This document shows, piece by piece, positions 54,092 through 63,911 of a stretch of 64,000 nt of DNA. The DNA is from Streptomyces sp. NA02950 (GTDB taxonomy: Bacteria; Actinomycetota; Actinomycetes; Streptomycetales; Streptomycetaceae): the NCBI RefSeq assembly GCF_013364155.1, contig NZ_CP054916.1:7346001-7410000 (forward strand), read 5' to 3'. The notes under the pieces were generated by a model, which saw nothing but the letters and a program-made list of their open reading frames with translations, ran no database searches and was not told where the DNA came from. Position numbers and translations under genes: made by a program. Every line of letters begins with the position of its first letter. Position 1 is the first letter of the stretch.

Positions 54092-57000
54092 ATGGCCTTG
54101 CACATGCCATCGCCCACATCCGCCGCCCGAGCCGACGCCCTCCGCGAGGCGCTGGCCACCCGCGTGGTGGTCGCCGACGGTGCGATGGGGACGATGCTCC
54201 AGGCGCAGGAGCCCAGCCTCGACGATTTCGAGCAGCTCGAGGGCTGCAACGAGATCCTGAACCTCACCCGCCCCGACATCGTCCGCTCGGTCCACGCCGC
54301 CTACTACGAGGTCGGCGTCGACTGTGTCGAGACCAACACCTTCGGCGCCAACCACGCCGCCCTCGGCGAGTACGACATCGCCGACCGCGTCTTCGAGCTG
54401 TCCGAGGCCGGTGCCCGGATCGCCCGCGAGGTGGCCGACGAGTTCGCCGCCGACGGACGCGACCGCTGGGTGCTGGGCTCGATGGGCCCCGGCACCAAGC
54501 TGCCCACCCTGGGCCACGCCCCCTACGCGGTGCTGCGCGACGCCTACCAGGCCAACGCCGAAGGCATGATCACCGGCGGGGCCGACGCCCTGCTGGTGGA
54601 GACCACCCAGGACCTGCTCCAGACCAAGGCCGCCGTCCTCGGCGCCCGCCGCGCGCTGGACGCCACCGGGGCGAACCTCCCGCTGATCTGCTCGGTGACG
54701 GTGGAGACCACCGGCACGATGCTGCTGGGCTCGGAGATCGGTGCCGCGCTGACCGCTCTGGAGCCGCTGGGCATCGACATGATCGGGCTGAACTGCGCCA
54801 CCGGCCCGGCCGAGATGAGCGAGCATCTGCGCTATCTCGCCCGCCACTCCCGCATACCCCTGGCCTGCATGCCCAACGCGGGTCTGCCGGTGCTCGGCAA
54901 GGACGGCGCCCACTACCCGCTCACCGCCGGTGAACTGGCCGACGCCCAGGACACCTTCGTCCGCGAGTACGGTCTCTCCCTGGTCGGTGGCTGCTGCGGT
55001 ACCACGCCTGAGCATATGCGTCAGGTCGTGGAGCGTGTGCGGGGAATGGTCCCGGCCGAGCGTGAGCCGCGGCCCGAGGCGGGTGCCGCCTCGCTCTACC
55101 AGACCGTTCCGTTCCGGCAGGACACCTCGTATCTGGCCATCGGGGAGCGGACGAACGCCAACGGGTCGAAGAAGTTCCGGGAGGCCATGCTCGAGGGCCG
55201 CTGGGACGACTGTGTGGAGATGGCCCGTGAGCAGATCCGCGAAGGCGCCCACCTGCTCGACCTGTGCGTGGACTACGTCGGCCGGGACGGTGTGGCCGAC
55301 ATGGAGGAGCTGGCGGGGCGTTTCGCCACCGCCTCCACCCTGCCGATCGTGCTGGACTCCACCGAGGTCGAGGTGATCCGGGCGGGGCTGGAGAAGCTGG
55401 GTGGCCGCGCGGTCATCAACTCCGTCAACTACGAGGACGGCGCGGGACCGGATTCGCGGTTCGCCAAGGTGACCCGGCTCGCCCAGGAGCACGGCGCCGC
55501 GCTCATCGCGCTGACCATCGATGAGGAGGGCCAGGCCCGTACCGTCGAGAAGAAGGTCGAGATCGCCGAGCGGATCATCGCCGATCTGACCGGTGACTGG
55601 GGCATCCGTGAGGAGGACATCCTCATCGACTGTCTGACCTTCACCATCTGCACCGGGCAGGAGGAGTCCCGCAAGGACGGTATCGCCACCATCGGGGCCA
55701 TCCGCGAACTCAAGCGCCGCCACCCCGAGGTCCAGACCACCCTGGGTCTGTCGAACATCTCCTTCGGCCTCAACCCGGCCGCCCGGATCCTGCTCAACTC
55801 CGTCTTCCTGGACGAGTGCGTGAAGGCGGGCCTGGACTCCGCCATCGTCCACGCCTCGAAGATCCTGCCCATCGCGCGGTTCGACGAGGAGCAGGTCACC
55901 ACCGCCCTGGATCTGATCCACGACCGCCGCGCCGAGGGCTATGACCCGCTCCAGAAGCTCATGGAGCTGTTCGAGGGCGCCACCGCCTCCTCGCTGAAGG
56001 CCGGCAAGGCCGAGGAGCTGGCCGCCCTTCCGCTGGAGGAGCGCCTCAAGCGCCGCATCATCGACGGTGAGCGCAACGGCCTCGAGCAGGATCTCGATGC
56101 CGCGCTCGAGGAGCGGCCGGCCCTGGACATCGTCAACGAGACGCTGCTGGACGGGATGAAGGTGGTCGGTGAGCTGTTCGGGTCCGGCCAGATGCAGCTG
56201 CCGTTCGTGCTCCAGTCCGCCGAGGTCATGAAGACCGCCGTGGCCCACCTGGAACCGCATATGGAGAAGTCCGACGCGGAGGGCAAGGGCACCATCGTGC
56301 TGGCCACCGTCCGCGGTGACGTCCATGACATCGGCAAGAACCTCGTGGACATCATCCTGTCCAACAACGGCTACAACGTGGTCAATCTCGGTATCAAGCA
56401 GCCGGTCTCCGCGATCCTGGAGGCCGCCGAGGAGAACCGCGCGGATGTCATCGGCATGTCCGGGCTGCTGGTGAAGTCCACGGTGATCATGAAGGAGAAC
56501 CTGGAGGAGCTCAACCAGCGCAAGCTGGCCGCCACCTACCCGGTCATCCTCGGCGGCGCCGCCCTCACCCGGGCCTACGTCGAACAGGACCTCCACGAGA
56601 TCTACGAAGGCGAGGTGCGCTACGCCCGCGACGCCTTCGAGGGCCTGCGCCTCATGGACGCCCTCATCGCGGTGAAGCGCGGTGTCCCCGGCGCCAAGCT
56701 GCCCGAGCTCAAGCAGCGCCGGGTCCCCCGCCGCGACGCCGCCCAGGTGCGTGAGCCGGAGCCGGACCAGGGGCCGGCGCGCTCCGACGTGGCCACCGAC
56801 AACCCGGTGCCCACGCCGCCCTTCTGGGGCACCCGCGTGGTCAAGGGCATCCAGCTCAAGGAGTATGCGAGCTGGCTGGACGAGGGCGCGCTGTTCAAGG
56901 GCCAGTGGGGGCTGAAGCAGGCCCGCACCGGCGACGGACCGACCTACGAGGAACTCGTCGAGACCGACGGCCGTCCGCGGCTGCGTGGTCTGCTGGACAA

Positions 57001-57601
57001 GCTGCACACCGAGAACCTGTTGGAGGCGGCCGTCGTCCATGGCTACTTCCCCTGTGTCTCCAAGGGCGATGACCTGGTCCTGCTCAACGAGGACGGCAGC
57101 GAGCGCACCCGCTTCACCTTCCCCCGCCAGCGCCGCGGCCGCCGCCTGTGCCTGGCCGACTTCTTCCGGCCCGAGGAATCCGGCCAGACCGACGTCGTCG
57201 GCCTCCAGGTCGTCACCGTCGGCTCCCGGATCGGCGAAGCCACCGCCGAACTCTTCGAGGCCAACTCCTACCGCGACTACCTCGAACTCCACGGCCTGTC
57301 CGTCCAGCTCGCCGAGGCCCTCGCCGAGTACTGGCACGCCCGCGTCCGCGCCGAACTGGGCTTCGCCGGAGAGGACCCGGGCGAGATCGAGGACATGTTC
57401 GCGCTGAAGTACCGCGGCGCCCGCTTCTCCCTCGGCTACGGCGCCTGCCCCGACCTGGAGGACCGCGCCAAGATCGCCGAACTCCTCCAGCCCGAGCGCA
57501 TCGGCGTGAAGCTCTCCGAAGAGTTCCAGCTGCACCCGGAGCAGTCCACGGACGCCATCGTCATCCACCACCCCGAGGCCAAGTACTTCAACGCACGGTG
57601 A
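54092..57601 (+). CDS. metH: Cobalamin-dependent methionine synthase
   Basis: A 1169-residue four-module enzyme transferring methyl from methyltetrahydrofolate through cobalamin to homocysteine. The homocysteine domain (about 10-320) has zinc Cys235 (GLNCATGPAEM) and Cys301-Cys302 (GGCCGTTPEH). The pterin domain starts at IGERTNANGSKKFREAM. The cap and B12 domains carry GDVHDIGKNLVDII, where His745 is the cobalt ligand. The C-terminal activation domain binds SAM and covers the last 270 residues (LCLADFFRP, ARFSLGYGACPDLEDRAKI). Full length, intact. ATG 54092 has AGGGAG upstream. Divergent from gylR. Confidence 0.97.
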   Translation: MALHMPSPTSAARADALREALATRVVVADGAMGTMLQAQEPSLDDFEQLEGCNEILNLTRPDIVRSVHAAYYEVGVDCVETNTFGANHAALGEYDIADRVFELSEAGARIAREVADEFAADGRDRWVLGSMGPGTKLPTLGHAPYAVLRDAYQANAEGMITGGADALLVETTQDLLQTKAAVLGARRALDATGANLPLICSVTVETTGTMLLGSEIGAALTALEPLGIDMIGLNCATGPAEMSEHLRYLARHSRIPLACMPNAGLPVLGKDGAHYPLTAGELADAQDTFVREYGLSLVGGCCGTTPEHMRQVVERVRGMVPAEREPRPEAGAASLYQTVPFRQDTSYLAIGERTNANGSKKFREAMLEGRWDDCVEMAREQIREGAHLLDLCVDYVGRDGVADMEELAGRFATASTLPIVLDSTEVEVIRAGLEKLGGRAVINSVNYEDGAGPDSRFAKVTRLAQEHGAALIALTIDEEGQARTVEKKVEIAERIIADLTGDWGIREEDILIDCLTFTICTGQEESRKDGIATIGAIRELKRRHPEVQTTLGLSNISFGLNPAARILLNSVFLDECVKAGLDSAIVHASKILPIARFDEEQVTTALDLIHDRRAEGYDPLQKLMELFEGATASSLKAGKAEELAALPLEERLKRRIIDGERNGLEQDLDAALEERPALDIVNETLLDGMKVVGELFGSGQMQLPFVLQSAEVMKTAVAHLEPHMEKSDAEGKGTIVLATVRGDVHDIGKNLVDIILSNNGYNVVNLGIKQPVSAILEAAEENRADVIGMSGLLVKSTVIMKENLEELNQRKLAATYPVILGGAALTRAYVEQDLHEIYEGEVRYARDAFEGLRLMDALIAVKRGVPGAKLPELKQRRVPRRDAAQVREPEPDQGPARSDVATDNPVPTPPFWGTRVVKGIQLKEYASWLDEGALFKGQWGLKQARTGDGPTYEELVETDGRPRLRGLLDKLHTENLLEAAVVHGYFPCVSKGDDLVLLNEDGSERTRFTFPRQRRGRRLCLADFFRPEESGQTDVVGLQVVTVGSRIGEATAELFEANSYRDYLELHGLSVQLAEALAEYWHARVRAELGFAGEDPGEIEDMFALKYRGARFSLGYGACPDLEDRAKIAELLQPERIGVKLSEEFQLHPEQSTDAIVIHHPEAKYFNAR

Positions 57602-57740
57602 CGGCCGCGGGACCGTCCGCGAGCGGTCATGAGGCGCCGCGCGGCGGCACGTCGTAGACTAGTCGATCCGGTAGAGGCCGGTCGCCTTCCGTTCCACGGG
57701 AGGGGGCCGGCCTTCGTGCCCCTTGTCCGGAGGTGTTTGG

Positions 57741-58442
57741 ATGACCAGCAGCATCCCCGTCGTCAGTACCCGTACGGCCGAAGGATCCGCTCTGCAAGCC
57801 GTTCTGCTCGACATGGACGGCACCCTGGTCGACACCGAGGGCATCTGGTGGGACGCGGAGGTCTCGATCTTCGCCGAGCTCGGCCACGCACTGGCCGAGG
57901 AGTACCGCCAGGTCGTGGTCGGCGGCCCGATGACCCGAAGTGCCTCCTTCCTGATCGAGGCCACCGGCGCCGATATCGCGCTCGCGGAGCTCACCGGCCT
58001 GCTGAACAGCCGTTTCACCGAGCTGATCGACGGCACTGTGCCGATGCTGCCCGGAGCCCGCAGGCTGCTCACCGAGCTCGCCGCGCACGGCGTCCCGACC
58101 GCCCTGGTGTCCGCCTCGCACCGGCGCGTGATGGACCGGGTGCTGCGCTCACTCGGCTCGGAGCACTTCGCCCTGACGGTCGCGGGCGACGAGATCGCAC
58201 GGACCAAGCCGCACCCCGACCCGTATCTCTTTGCCGCCGCCGGACTGGCCGCCGACCCGGCCCGCTGTGTGGTCGTCGAGGACACCTCGACCGGGGTCCG
58301 GGCGGCCGAGGCCGCGGGCTGCCAGGTGGTGGCGGTGCCGTCCGTGGTGCCGATCGAACCCGCGACGGGCCGGACGGTCGTCGGATCGCTCGAAGAAGTC
58401 GATCTCCCATTTCTTCAGGCACTGGTCACGGGAATGCACTGA
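57741..58442 (+). CDS. HAD-superfamily phosphatase
   Basis: A 233-residue HAD hydrolase from ATG 57741, with GGAGG seven bases upstream. Motif I is LLDMDGTLVDTEGIWWDAE (nucleophile Asp and acid Asp), the cap domain is helical, motif II is ALVSASHRRVM, motif III is Lys in ARTKPHPDPYLFAAAGL and motif IV is VVVEDTSTGVRAAEAAG. Related to beta-phosphoglucomutase and phosphoglycolate phosphatase; substrate unknown. Same direction as metH, 139 bp downstream. Confidence 0.9.
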   Translation: MTSSIPVVSTRTAEGSALQAVLLDMDGTLVDTEGIWWDAEVSIFAELGHALAEEYRQVVVGGPMTRSASFLIEATGADIALAELTGLLNSRFTELIDGTVPMLPGARRLLTELAAHGVPTALVSASHRRVMDRVLRSLGSEHFALTVAGDEIARTKPHPDPYLFAAAGLAADPARCVVVEDTSTGVRAAEAAGCQVVAVPSVVPIEPATGRTVVGSLEEVDLPFLQALVTGMH

Positions 58443-58542
58443 TCGCGTACTGAGCGTATTTCTGCACATCACAGACTGAATAAAACCCGGGTCTTTTCCC
58501 TCTCGGATGGCGTCATAACGAACGTGATGTTTATCACTGCAC

Positions 58543-58572
58543 TTGATGTCGACACGGGAGTGGGTCTATGCT
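58543..58572 (+). promoter_or_regulatory. Promoter upstream of the first peptide-binding lipoprotein
   Basis: TTGATG (58543-58548), an 18-bp spacer and TATGCT (58567-58572), inside the 338-bp gap 58443-58780 that is otherwise without genes. The predicted leader of about 200 nt is long. A short stem around CCCGGG near 58485 may terminate the HAD gene. Confidence 0.45.
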
Positions 58573-58780
58573 CCACGCCCCGTCTGGTGCGGTTTGCGTA
58601 CGCCCTTGTGTCCGGATTGGTGACATGCCGTACGAAACGCGACCGCGTCCGCATATCGGTCAACCGTTGCTCGTTATCGGGGCGTGATATCGCCTCAACT
58701 TCGTTGTGTCTCAGCATGGCTGGCGCCGCGGACTAATCTCGTCGCCGAGTGGTTGATCGATCGCAGGGAGACTCCCGACA

Positions 58781-60385
58781 ATGAAGCGCAAGTCGCTGGT
58801 GCTGCCGGCCGTGGCGGGCCTACTGATGTCAGCGCTCACCGCGTGTGGTGGTACCGACGGTTCGGGGTCGGACGGTGACGCGCTCGTCCTGGGCGTGACG
58901 GACGGGATCGAGGCGACCAAGGCGGCACCCGCTCCGCTGGACCCGGGCCTCGCATACGACTTCGCCTCGTGGACCGTGCTGCACGGCACCTTCCAGACAC
59001 TGATGCGGCTGCCCCGCTCCGGTGTGGAACCGATTCCCGACGCCGCCCAGAATTGCGGCTTCCAGGACCGGCGGAGCGAGCAGTACCGCTGCACCCTGCG
59101 CAGCGGGCTGAAGTTCTCCAACGGCCACGCGCTCACCTCCGAGGACGTCAAGTTCTCCCTCGACCGGGTGCTCCGCATCGACAACCGGAACGGTCCGGTC
59201 TCCCTGCTCTCCAACGTGGACAGGATCGAGACCCCCAGCGAGCGTGAGGTCGTCATCCACCTCGCCTCCCCGGACGCCACCTTCCCCTCCAAGCTGACCA
59301 CTCCGGCCGCGTCCATCGTCGACAGCGAGGTGTACGAGCCGGACGCGCTGCACAACGGCTTCGACATGGTGGGGTCGGGTCCGTACACCGCCAAGACCGA
59401 GGTGCGCGACAACCGTCTGGCCAAGGTGGTCTTCTCCAAGAACCCGAACTACCGGGGCGATGTGAAGTCGGAGTCCGACACGGTCGAGATCCGCTTCTTC
59501 GACGACTCCGTGGCCCTGGAGAAAGCCTTGGCCAAGGGCGAGGTGGACCTGGTCCCCCGGGGCTTCTCACCCGATCAGATCGACCGCCTGAACAGGGGGA
59601 AGGTCAAGGGCGTCCGGCTCTTCGAGCAGTCCGGCCAGGGCATCCGCTACCTCGGTTTCAACACCTCCGCTCCCGTGGTGAAGAACAAGGCGGTGCGGCA
59701 GGCCATGGCCTACCTCATCGACCGGCAGGCCCTGGTGCGCGACGTCTACAAGCGGACCGGTGAGCCCCTCTACTCGATGATCCCGTCCAACATCACCTCG
59801 CACACCAACTCGTTCCACAACGAGTACGGCGACCCGGACCCCGCCGCCGCGCGCCGGGTGCTGCGCGAGGCCGGGATCCACACCCCGGTGAAGCTCACGA
59901 TGACGTACACCACCGACCACTACGGTCCGGGGACGGCATCGGAGTTCAAGGAGCTGAAGAGCCAGCTGAACGCCAGCGGTCTGTTCTCCGTCAAGATCAA
60001 GGGCGTCCGGTGGGCGGAGTTCCGCCCCGCCCTCATCGACCGCCAGTACCCCGTCTACGGCATGGGCTGGCTCCCCGACTTCCCGGACCCGGACACCTTC
60101 ACCGCTCCCTTCCTCACCAGGGACAACTTCCTCAATTCGCCCTACCGCAACAGTGAGATCCAGGACGAGCTGATACCGAAGACCCGGCAGGTGACGCAGC
60201 GCGCCCTCGCCGCCAAGGACTTCGAGGCCATCCAGAACGCCATCGCCGACGACGTCCCGTACCTGCCGCTGTGGCAGGAGAACTCCTACGTGGCCGCCCG
60301 CGACCATGTCACCGGTGCCGAGTACGCCTTCGACTCCTCGACCATGCTTCAGCTCTGGGAGCTCGGCCGCGGCGCCGAGGACTGA
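58781..60385 (+). CDS. Oligopeptide-type ABC substrate-binding lipoprotein (SBP family 5), copy 1
   Basis: A 534-residue extracellular solute-binding protein. ATG 58781 has AGGGAG upstream. The lipobox is SALTAC with Cys22. Family-5 marks are LTSEDVKFSLDRVL, GSGPYTAKTEV and RYLGFNTSAPVVKNKAVRQAMAYLIDRQALV, with a C-terminal PYLPLWQENSY. It captures peptides or other amphiphilic solutes for an ABC importer. No permease or ATPase gene is adjacent, so it must work with a transporter encoded elsewhere. The following gene is a paralogue. Confidence 0.92.
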   Translation: MKRKSLVLPAVAGLLMSALTACGGTDGSGSDGDALVLGVTDGIEATKAAPAPLDPGLAYDFASWTVLHGTFQTLMRLPRSGVEPIPDAAQNCGFQDRRSEQYRCTLRSGLKFSNGHALTSEDVKFSLDRVLRIDNRNGPVSLLSNVDRIETPSEREVVIHLASPDATFPSKLTTPAASIVDSEVYEPDALHNGFDMVGSGPYTAKTEVRDNRLAKVVFSKNPNYRGDVKSESDTVEIRFFDDSVALEKALAKGEVDLVPRGFSPDQIDRLNRGKVKGVRLFEQSGQGIRYLGFNTSAPVVKNKAVRQAMAYLIDRQALVRDVYKRTGEPLYSMIPSNITSHTNSFHNEYGDPDPAAARRVLREAGIHTPVKLTMTYTTDHYGPGTASEFKELKSQLNASGLFSVKIKGVRWAEFRPALIDRQYPVYGMGWLPDFPDPDTFTAPFLTRDNFLNSPYRNSEIQDELIPKTRQVTQRALAAKDFEAIQNAIADDVPYLPLWQENSYVAARDHVTGAEYAFDSSTMLQLWELGRGAED

Positions 60386-60439
60386 CAACGACAGACGGGG
60401 GCCGAGTAACGAGACGACGAAACTGTGAGGAACCAATCC

Positions 60440-62035
60440 GTGAGGAAACGTGACCAGTGGCTGGCAGCTCCCCTCGGGGCGGGGCTGGCCGCCGCCCTGC
60501 TGACCGGCTGCGGAAGCGAGGACGGTGACGCCGCCGGCGGCGGCAAGCACGTGGTCATGGGGATGTCGGACGAGGTGCTCGCCACCGACCCGGCATCCGG
60601 CTACGACCCCGGCTCCTGGCTGCTGTTCAACAACGTGTTCCAGTCCCTGCTGAGCTTCCCCAAGGGCAGCACCACCCCGCAGCCGGAGGCCGCGAAGACG
60701 TGCACCTTCAAGGACAACGCCAGCCGGGTCTACACCTGCACGCTCAGGGACGACCTGACGTTCTCCAACGGCCACCCGCTCACCTCCGAGGACGTCAAGT
60801 TCTCCTTCGAGCGCACCCTGCGGATCAACGACAAAAACGGTCCGGCGCTGATGTTCGGCTCCATCGGGTCCATCAAGACCCCGGACAAGCGGACCGTGGT
60901 CTTCAACCTGAAGCAGGCTGACGCCACCTTCCCGCAGAAGATCGCCTCCGGTGCCGGCTCCATCGTCGACCACGAGGAGTACCCGGCCGACAAGCTGCGC
61001 ACCGACAACCAGGCGATCGGCTCCGGTGTCTACACCCTGAAGTCCTACGACAAGACCAAGGCCGACTTCGCCGTCAACGAGGCCTACAAGGGCCCCGCCG
61101 AGGCCAAGAACACCGGGCTGACCCTGAAGTTCTTCCACGGCAGGCAGCAGCGGCTGAAGACCGCCGTGGAGCGGGGCGATGTGGACCTCGCCTACCGCGG
61201 ACTGGCCATGAAGGACCTCGCCGACCTCCAGGCGCGCAGCGTCGGTGGCGCAAAGAGCCTGGACGTGGTCGAGGGCACCGGCGCCGAGGTCCAGCACCTG
61301 ATCTTCAACATGAAGCACCCGGTGGCGGGCAAGCGCGGTGTGCGCAAGGCCGTCGCCTACCTCATCGATCGCAGCACCCTGGTGCGTGACGTCTACAAGC
61401 GCACCGCCGAACCGCTGTACTCGGTCGTCCCGGCCGGGATCACCGGCCACAACACGGCCTTCTACGACAAGTACGGCGACCGGCCGCAGCCCGCCAAGGC
61501 CAAGCAGGCCCTGCGGGAGGCGGGGATCTCCGGCAAGGTCAAGCTGACCCTGTGGGGGACCCCGATCCGCTACGGCCCCGGCACCATTCCCGGGCTGCGC
61601 GCGATCGCCAAGCAGCTCAACGCCAGCGGGCTGTTCGACGTCGATGTGAAGAGCGCCGACGTCGCGTCCTATGAGAAGGGCGTCGCGGACGGCAAGTACG
61701 GCGTCTATGTGAAGGGCTGGGTGCCGGACTACCCGGACCCGGACAACTTCGTCGCGCCGTTCTTCGGCAACGACAACGTCCTGGCCAACCACTACACCTC
61801 GGCGCTGCTCACCGGTCAGCTGATACCGGCCACCTCCGAGCAGCCCAGCCGCTCGGCCACGGTCGGCGACTACCAGCGGATCCAGGACATCGTCGCCAAC
61901 GACGTCCCGATGCTCCCGCTGTGGCAGGGCAAGCAGTACGCGGTGGCCCAGAACACCATCTCCGGGCTCCAGTGGACGCTCGACTCGTCCACGGTCTTCC
62001 GCTTCTGGGAGATCAGCAAGTCGCCCCGGGACTGA
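60440..62035 (+). CDS. Oligopeptide-type ABC substrate-binding lipoprotein (SBP family 5), copy 2
   Basis: A 531-residue paralogue of the preceding gene. GTG 60440 is preferred because GAGGAA lies seven bases before it; GTG 60425 is in frame but has no ribosome site. The lipobox is ALLTGC. Shared blocks include LTSEDVKFSFERTLRINDKNGP and VAYLIDRSTLVRDVYKRTAEPLYSVVP, nearly the same as in copy 1, so the pair arose by tandem duplication and then diverged in the pocket. Also lacks neighbouring transport genes. Confidence 0.92.
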   Translation: MRKRDQWLAAPLGAGLAAALLTGCGSEDGDAAGGGKHVVMGMSDEVLATDPASGYDPGSWLLFNNVFQSLLSFPKGSTTPQPEAAKTCTFKDNASRVYTCTLRDDLTFSNGHPLTSEDVKFSFERTLRINDKNGPALMFGSIGSIKTPDKRTVVFNLKQADATFPQKIASGAGSIVDHEEYPADKLRTDNQAIGSGVYTLKSYDKTKADFAVNEAYKGPAEAKNTGLTLKFFHGRQQRLKTAVERGDVDLAYRGLAMKDLADLQARSVGGAKSLDVVEGTGAEVQHLIFNMKHPVAGKRGVRKAVAYLIDRSTLVRDVYKRTAEPLYSVVPAGITGHNTAFYDKYGDRPQPAKAKQALREAGISGKVKLTLWGTPIRYGPGTIPGLRAIAKQLNASGLFDVDVKSADVASYEKGVADGKYGVYVKGWVPDYPDPDNFVAPFFGNDNVLANHYTSALLTGQLIPATSEQPSRSATVGDYQRIQDIVANDVPMLPLWQGKQYAVAQNTISGLQWTLDSSTVFRFWEISKSPRD

Positions 62036-62138
62036 GACCCGGGGATCCCGGGGTGCGGACCCAGCCGTCCGCGCCCCGGGACCGCCGGTCACGGGACGGT
62101 GGGGAACCGGCCCGACGGGCGGGGCCGGCAGCCGCCCG

Positions 62139-62810
62139 CTACTGCGCGCCGGGGCGGACCAGCCCGCTCTCGTAGGCGTAGACGGCCGCCTGGACCCGGT
62201 CCCGCAGACCCAGCTTGGTCAGCACATGGCCGACATGGGTCTTCACCGTGGTCTCGCTGACGAACAGATCCGCGGCGATCTCCGCGTTGGACAGCCCCCG
62301 GGCCACCAGCTTCAGCACCTCGACCTCGCGCTCGGTGAGGGTGTGCAGGGTGTCCGGCACCGGCTCCTCGCCCGAGGGCAGATGACCGGCGTACTTGTCG
62401 AGCAGCCGGCGGGTGATGCTCGGCGCGAGCATCGCCTCACCCGCCGCCACCACCCGGATCGCCTGCACCAGCTCGGTGGCGGGCGCGTCCTTGAGCAGAA
62501 AGCCGCTGGCCCCCGCGCGGAGCGCCTCCACCACGTACTCGTCCAGGTCGAAGGTGGTCAGCACCAGCACCTTGGCCGGGCCGTCCCGCCCGGGGCCGGT
62601 GATCTGACGGGTCGCCTCCACTCCGTCCATCCGCGGCATCCGGATGTCCATGAGCACCACGTCGGGCTGGAGGGCCCGCACCTGGTCCAGGGCTTGCAGA
62701 CCGTCCCCCGCTTCGCCGACGACCGCGAGATCCTGCTCCGCCTCGAGGATCATCCGGAAGCCGGTGCGCAGCAGCGGCTGGTCATCAACCAGTAGGACAC
62801 GGATCGCCAC
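62139..62810 (-). CDS. NarL/LuxR-type response regulator, orphan
   Basis: A 223-residue two-component regulator. The receiver domain has Asp9, Asp10 and phospho-acceptor Asp55 (VVLMDIRMPRMDG), the switch Thr in VLVLTTFD and Lys in GFLLKDAP. The C-terminal LuxR helix-turn-helix is LTEREVEVLKLVARGLSNAEIAADLFVSETTVKTHVGHVLTKLGLRDR. GTG 62810 has GGAG five to six bases upstream. No histidine kinase gene lies beside it in the window, so its partner is elsewhere. Targets unknown. Confidence 0.93.
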   Translation of the reverse strand: MAIRVLLVDDQPLLRTGFRMILEAEQDLAVVGEAGDGLQALDQVRALQPDVVLMDIRMPRMDGVEATRQITGPGRDGPAKVLVLTTFDLDEYVVEALRAGASGFLLKDAPATELVQAIRVVAAGEAMLAPSITRRLLDKYAGHLPSGEEPVPDTLHTLTEREVEVLKLVARGLSNAEIAADLFVSETTVKTHVGHVLTKLGLRDRVQAAVYAYESGLVRPGAQ

Positions 62811-62837
62811 GGGATCTCCTTCGCTCGACCGGCCCTA

Positions 62838-63782
62838 TTATCCCGAAGCCGTCTCCGGGGACTGAACGGGGATGATCGGCAACGGATAGGGCGGGGGAGT
62901 GCCACCGAATTCCGGACAACGGTCCTGGTGGTCGCACCAGCCGCACAGCCGGGTCTGCCGGGGCAGGAAGTCGCCGGTCTCGGTGGCCCGCCGGATCGCC
63001 TCCCACAGGGCCAGCAGCTTGCGCTCCACGGCCCGCAGATCGCCCTCGTCCGGGTCGTACGTCAGCACATCACCGCTGCCCAGGTAGACCAGCTGGAGAC
63101 GGCGCGGCACCGTGCCGCGCAGCCGCCACACCACCAGGGCGTAGAACTTCATCTGGAACAGCGCCTCCGCCGAGTACTGCGGGGCGGGGGCCTTGCCGGT
63201 CTTGTAGTCGACGATCCGGATCTCGCCGGTGGGGGCGATGTCCACCCGGTCGATGATCCCGCGCAGGGTCAGCCCGGACTCCAGCTCGGTCTCCACGAAC
63301 AGCTCCCGCTCGGCGGGCTCCAGCCGGACCGGGTCCTCCAGCGAGAACCACCGCTCCACCAGCCGCTCGGCCCCCGCCAGCCACTCGGCGAGACGCTCCG
63401 GGGCCGGGGCACCCCCGCCGTCCTTGCCTTCGGCGTGCTCATCGCCGCCGCCGGCGTCGTGGGCGTCGTCGTCACGGAACAGCTCCGCCAGCTCCGGCCG
63501 GTCCGCGAGCAGGCGCTCCCACTCGCCCGGCACCATGGCCCGGGCGCGCGGGGCGGTGCGCTCGGCCGCCGGCGCGTCGAAGAGCCTCTCCAGCACGGCG
63601 TGCACCACCGTGCCCCGGGTCGCCGCCGCACTCGGCTTCTCGGGCAGTTTGTCGATCACCCGGAAGCGGTACAGCAAAGGGCACCGCATGAAGTCGGACG
63701 CCCGTGACGGCGACAGCGACGCGGAGCGGTCGGACTGCGGTGGCCCGTCCGTCTGTTCGGCCTTCCCGGTGGTGGTTCCCAT
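62838..63782 (-). CDS. RecB-family nuclease with 4Fe-4S motif
   Basis: A 314-residue PD-(D/E)XK exonuclease-like protein from ATG 63782, just after a TAGGGT box. It begins SLSPSRASDFMRCPLLYRFRV with Cys34. The nuclease core has the conserved His in RGTVVHAVLERLF, then RGIIDRVDIAPTGEIRIVDYKTGKAPAPQYS (D...DYK). The C-terminal LCGWCDHQDRC gives CxxC-x5-C. Together with Cys34 this is the iron-sulfur cluster layout of AddB/Cas4 nucleases. It is a stand-alone gene without helicase. Likely DNA repair or recombination. Confidence 0.9.
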   Translation of the reverse strand: MGTTTGKAEQTDGPPQSDRSASLSPSRASDFMRCPLLYRFRVIDKLPEKPSAAATRGTVVHAVLERLFDAPAAERTAPRARAMVPGEWERLLADRPELAELFRDDDAHDAGGGDEHAEGKDGGGAPAPERLAEWLAGAERLVERWFSLEDPVRLEPAERELFVETELESGLTLRGIIDRVDIAPTGEIRIVDYKTGKAPAPQYSAEALFQMKFYALVVWRLRGTVPRRLQLVYLGSGDVLTYDPDEGDLRAVERKLLALWEAIRRATETGDFLPRQTRLCGWCDHQDRCPEFGGTPPPYPLPIIPVQSPETASG

Positions 63783-63789
63783 GGCGAAG

Positions 63790-63795
63790 ACCCTA
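63790..63795 (-). promoter_or_regulatory. -10 box of a probable leaderless nuclease transcript
   Basis: On the minus strand TAGGGT is followed by seven bases and the ATG at 63782, with no ribosome site. Confidence 0.45.
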
Positions 63796-63911
63796 CGGCC
63801 CGCCACCGACAGCCGGACGCATACCATCGACGTCCGAGCCCCTGGCACTGCATGATCGTGGGGACCGTATCAAAAACTGGGTGCGACCGATGCACTCAAC
63901 GAGGGGACACC

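Noticed and set aside
53963..57571. Minus-strand open frame of about 1200 codons opposite metH
   Set aside because: It is the antisense of a complete, well-conserved gene; its composition follows the metH codon pattern and it has no homology or start signal.
59567..62092. Minus-strand open frame of about 840 codons opposite the two binding-protein genes
   Set aside because: Antisense shadow caused by high third-position GC in the real genes.
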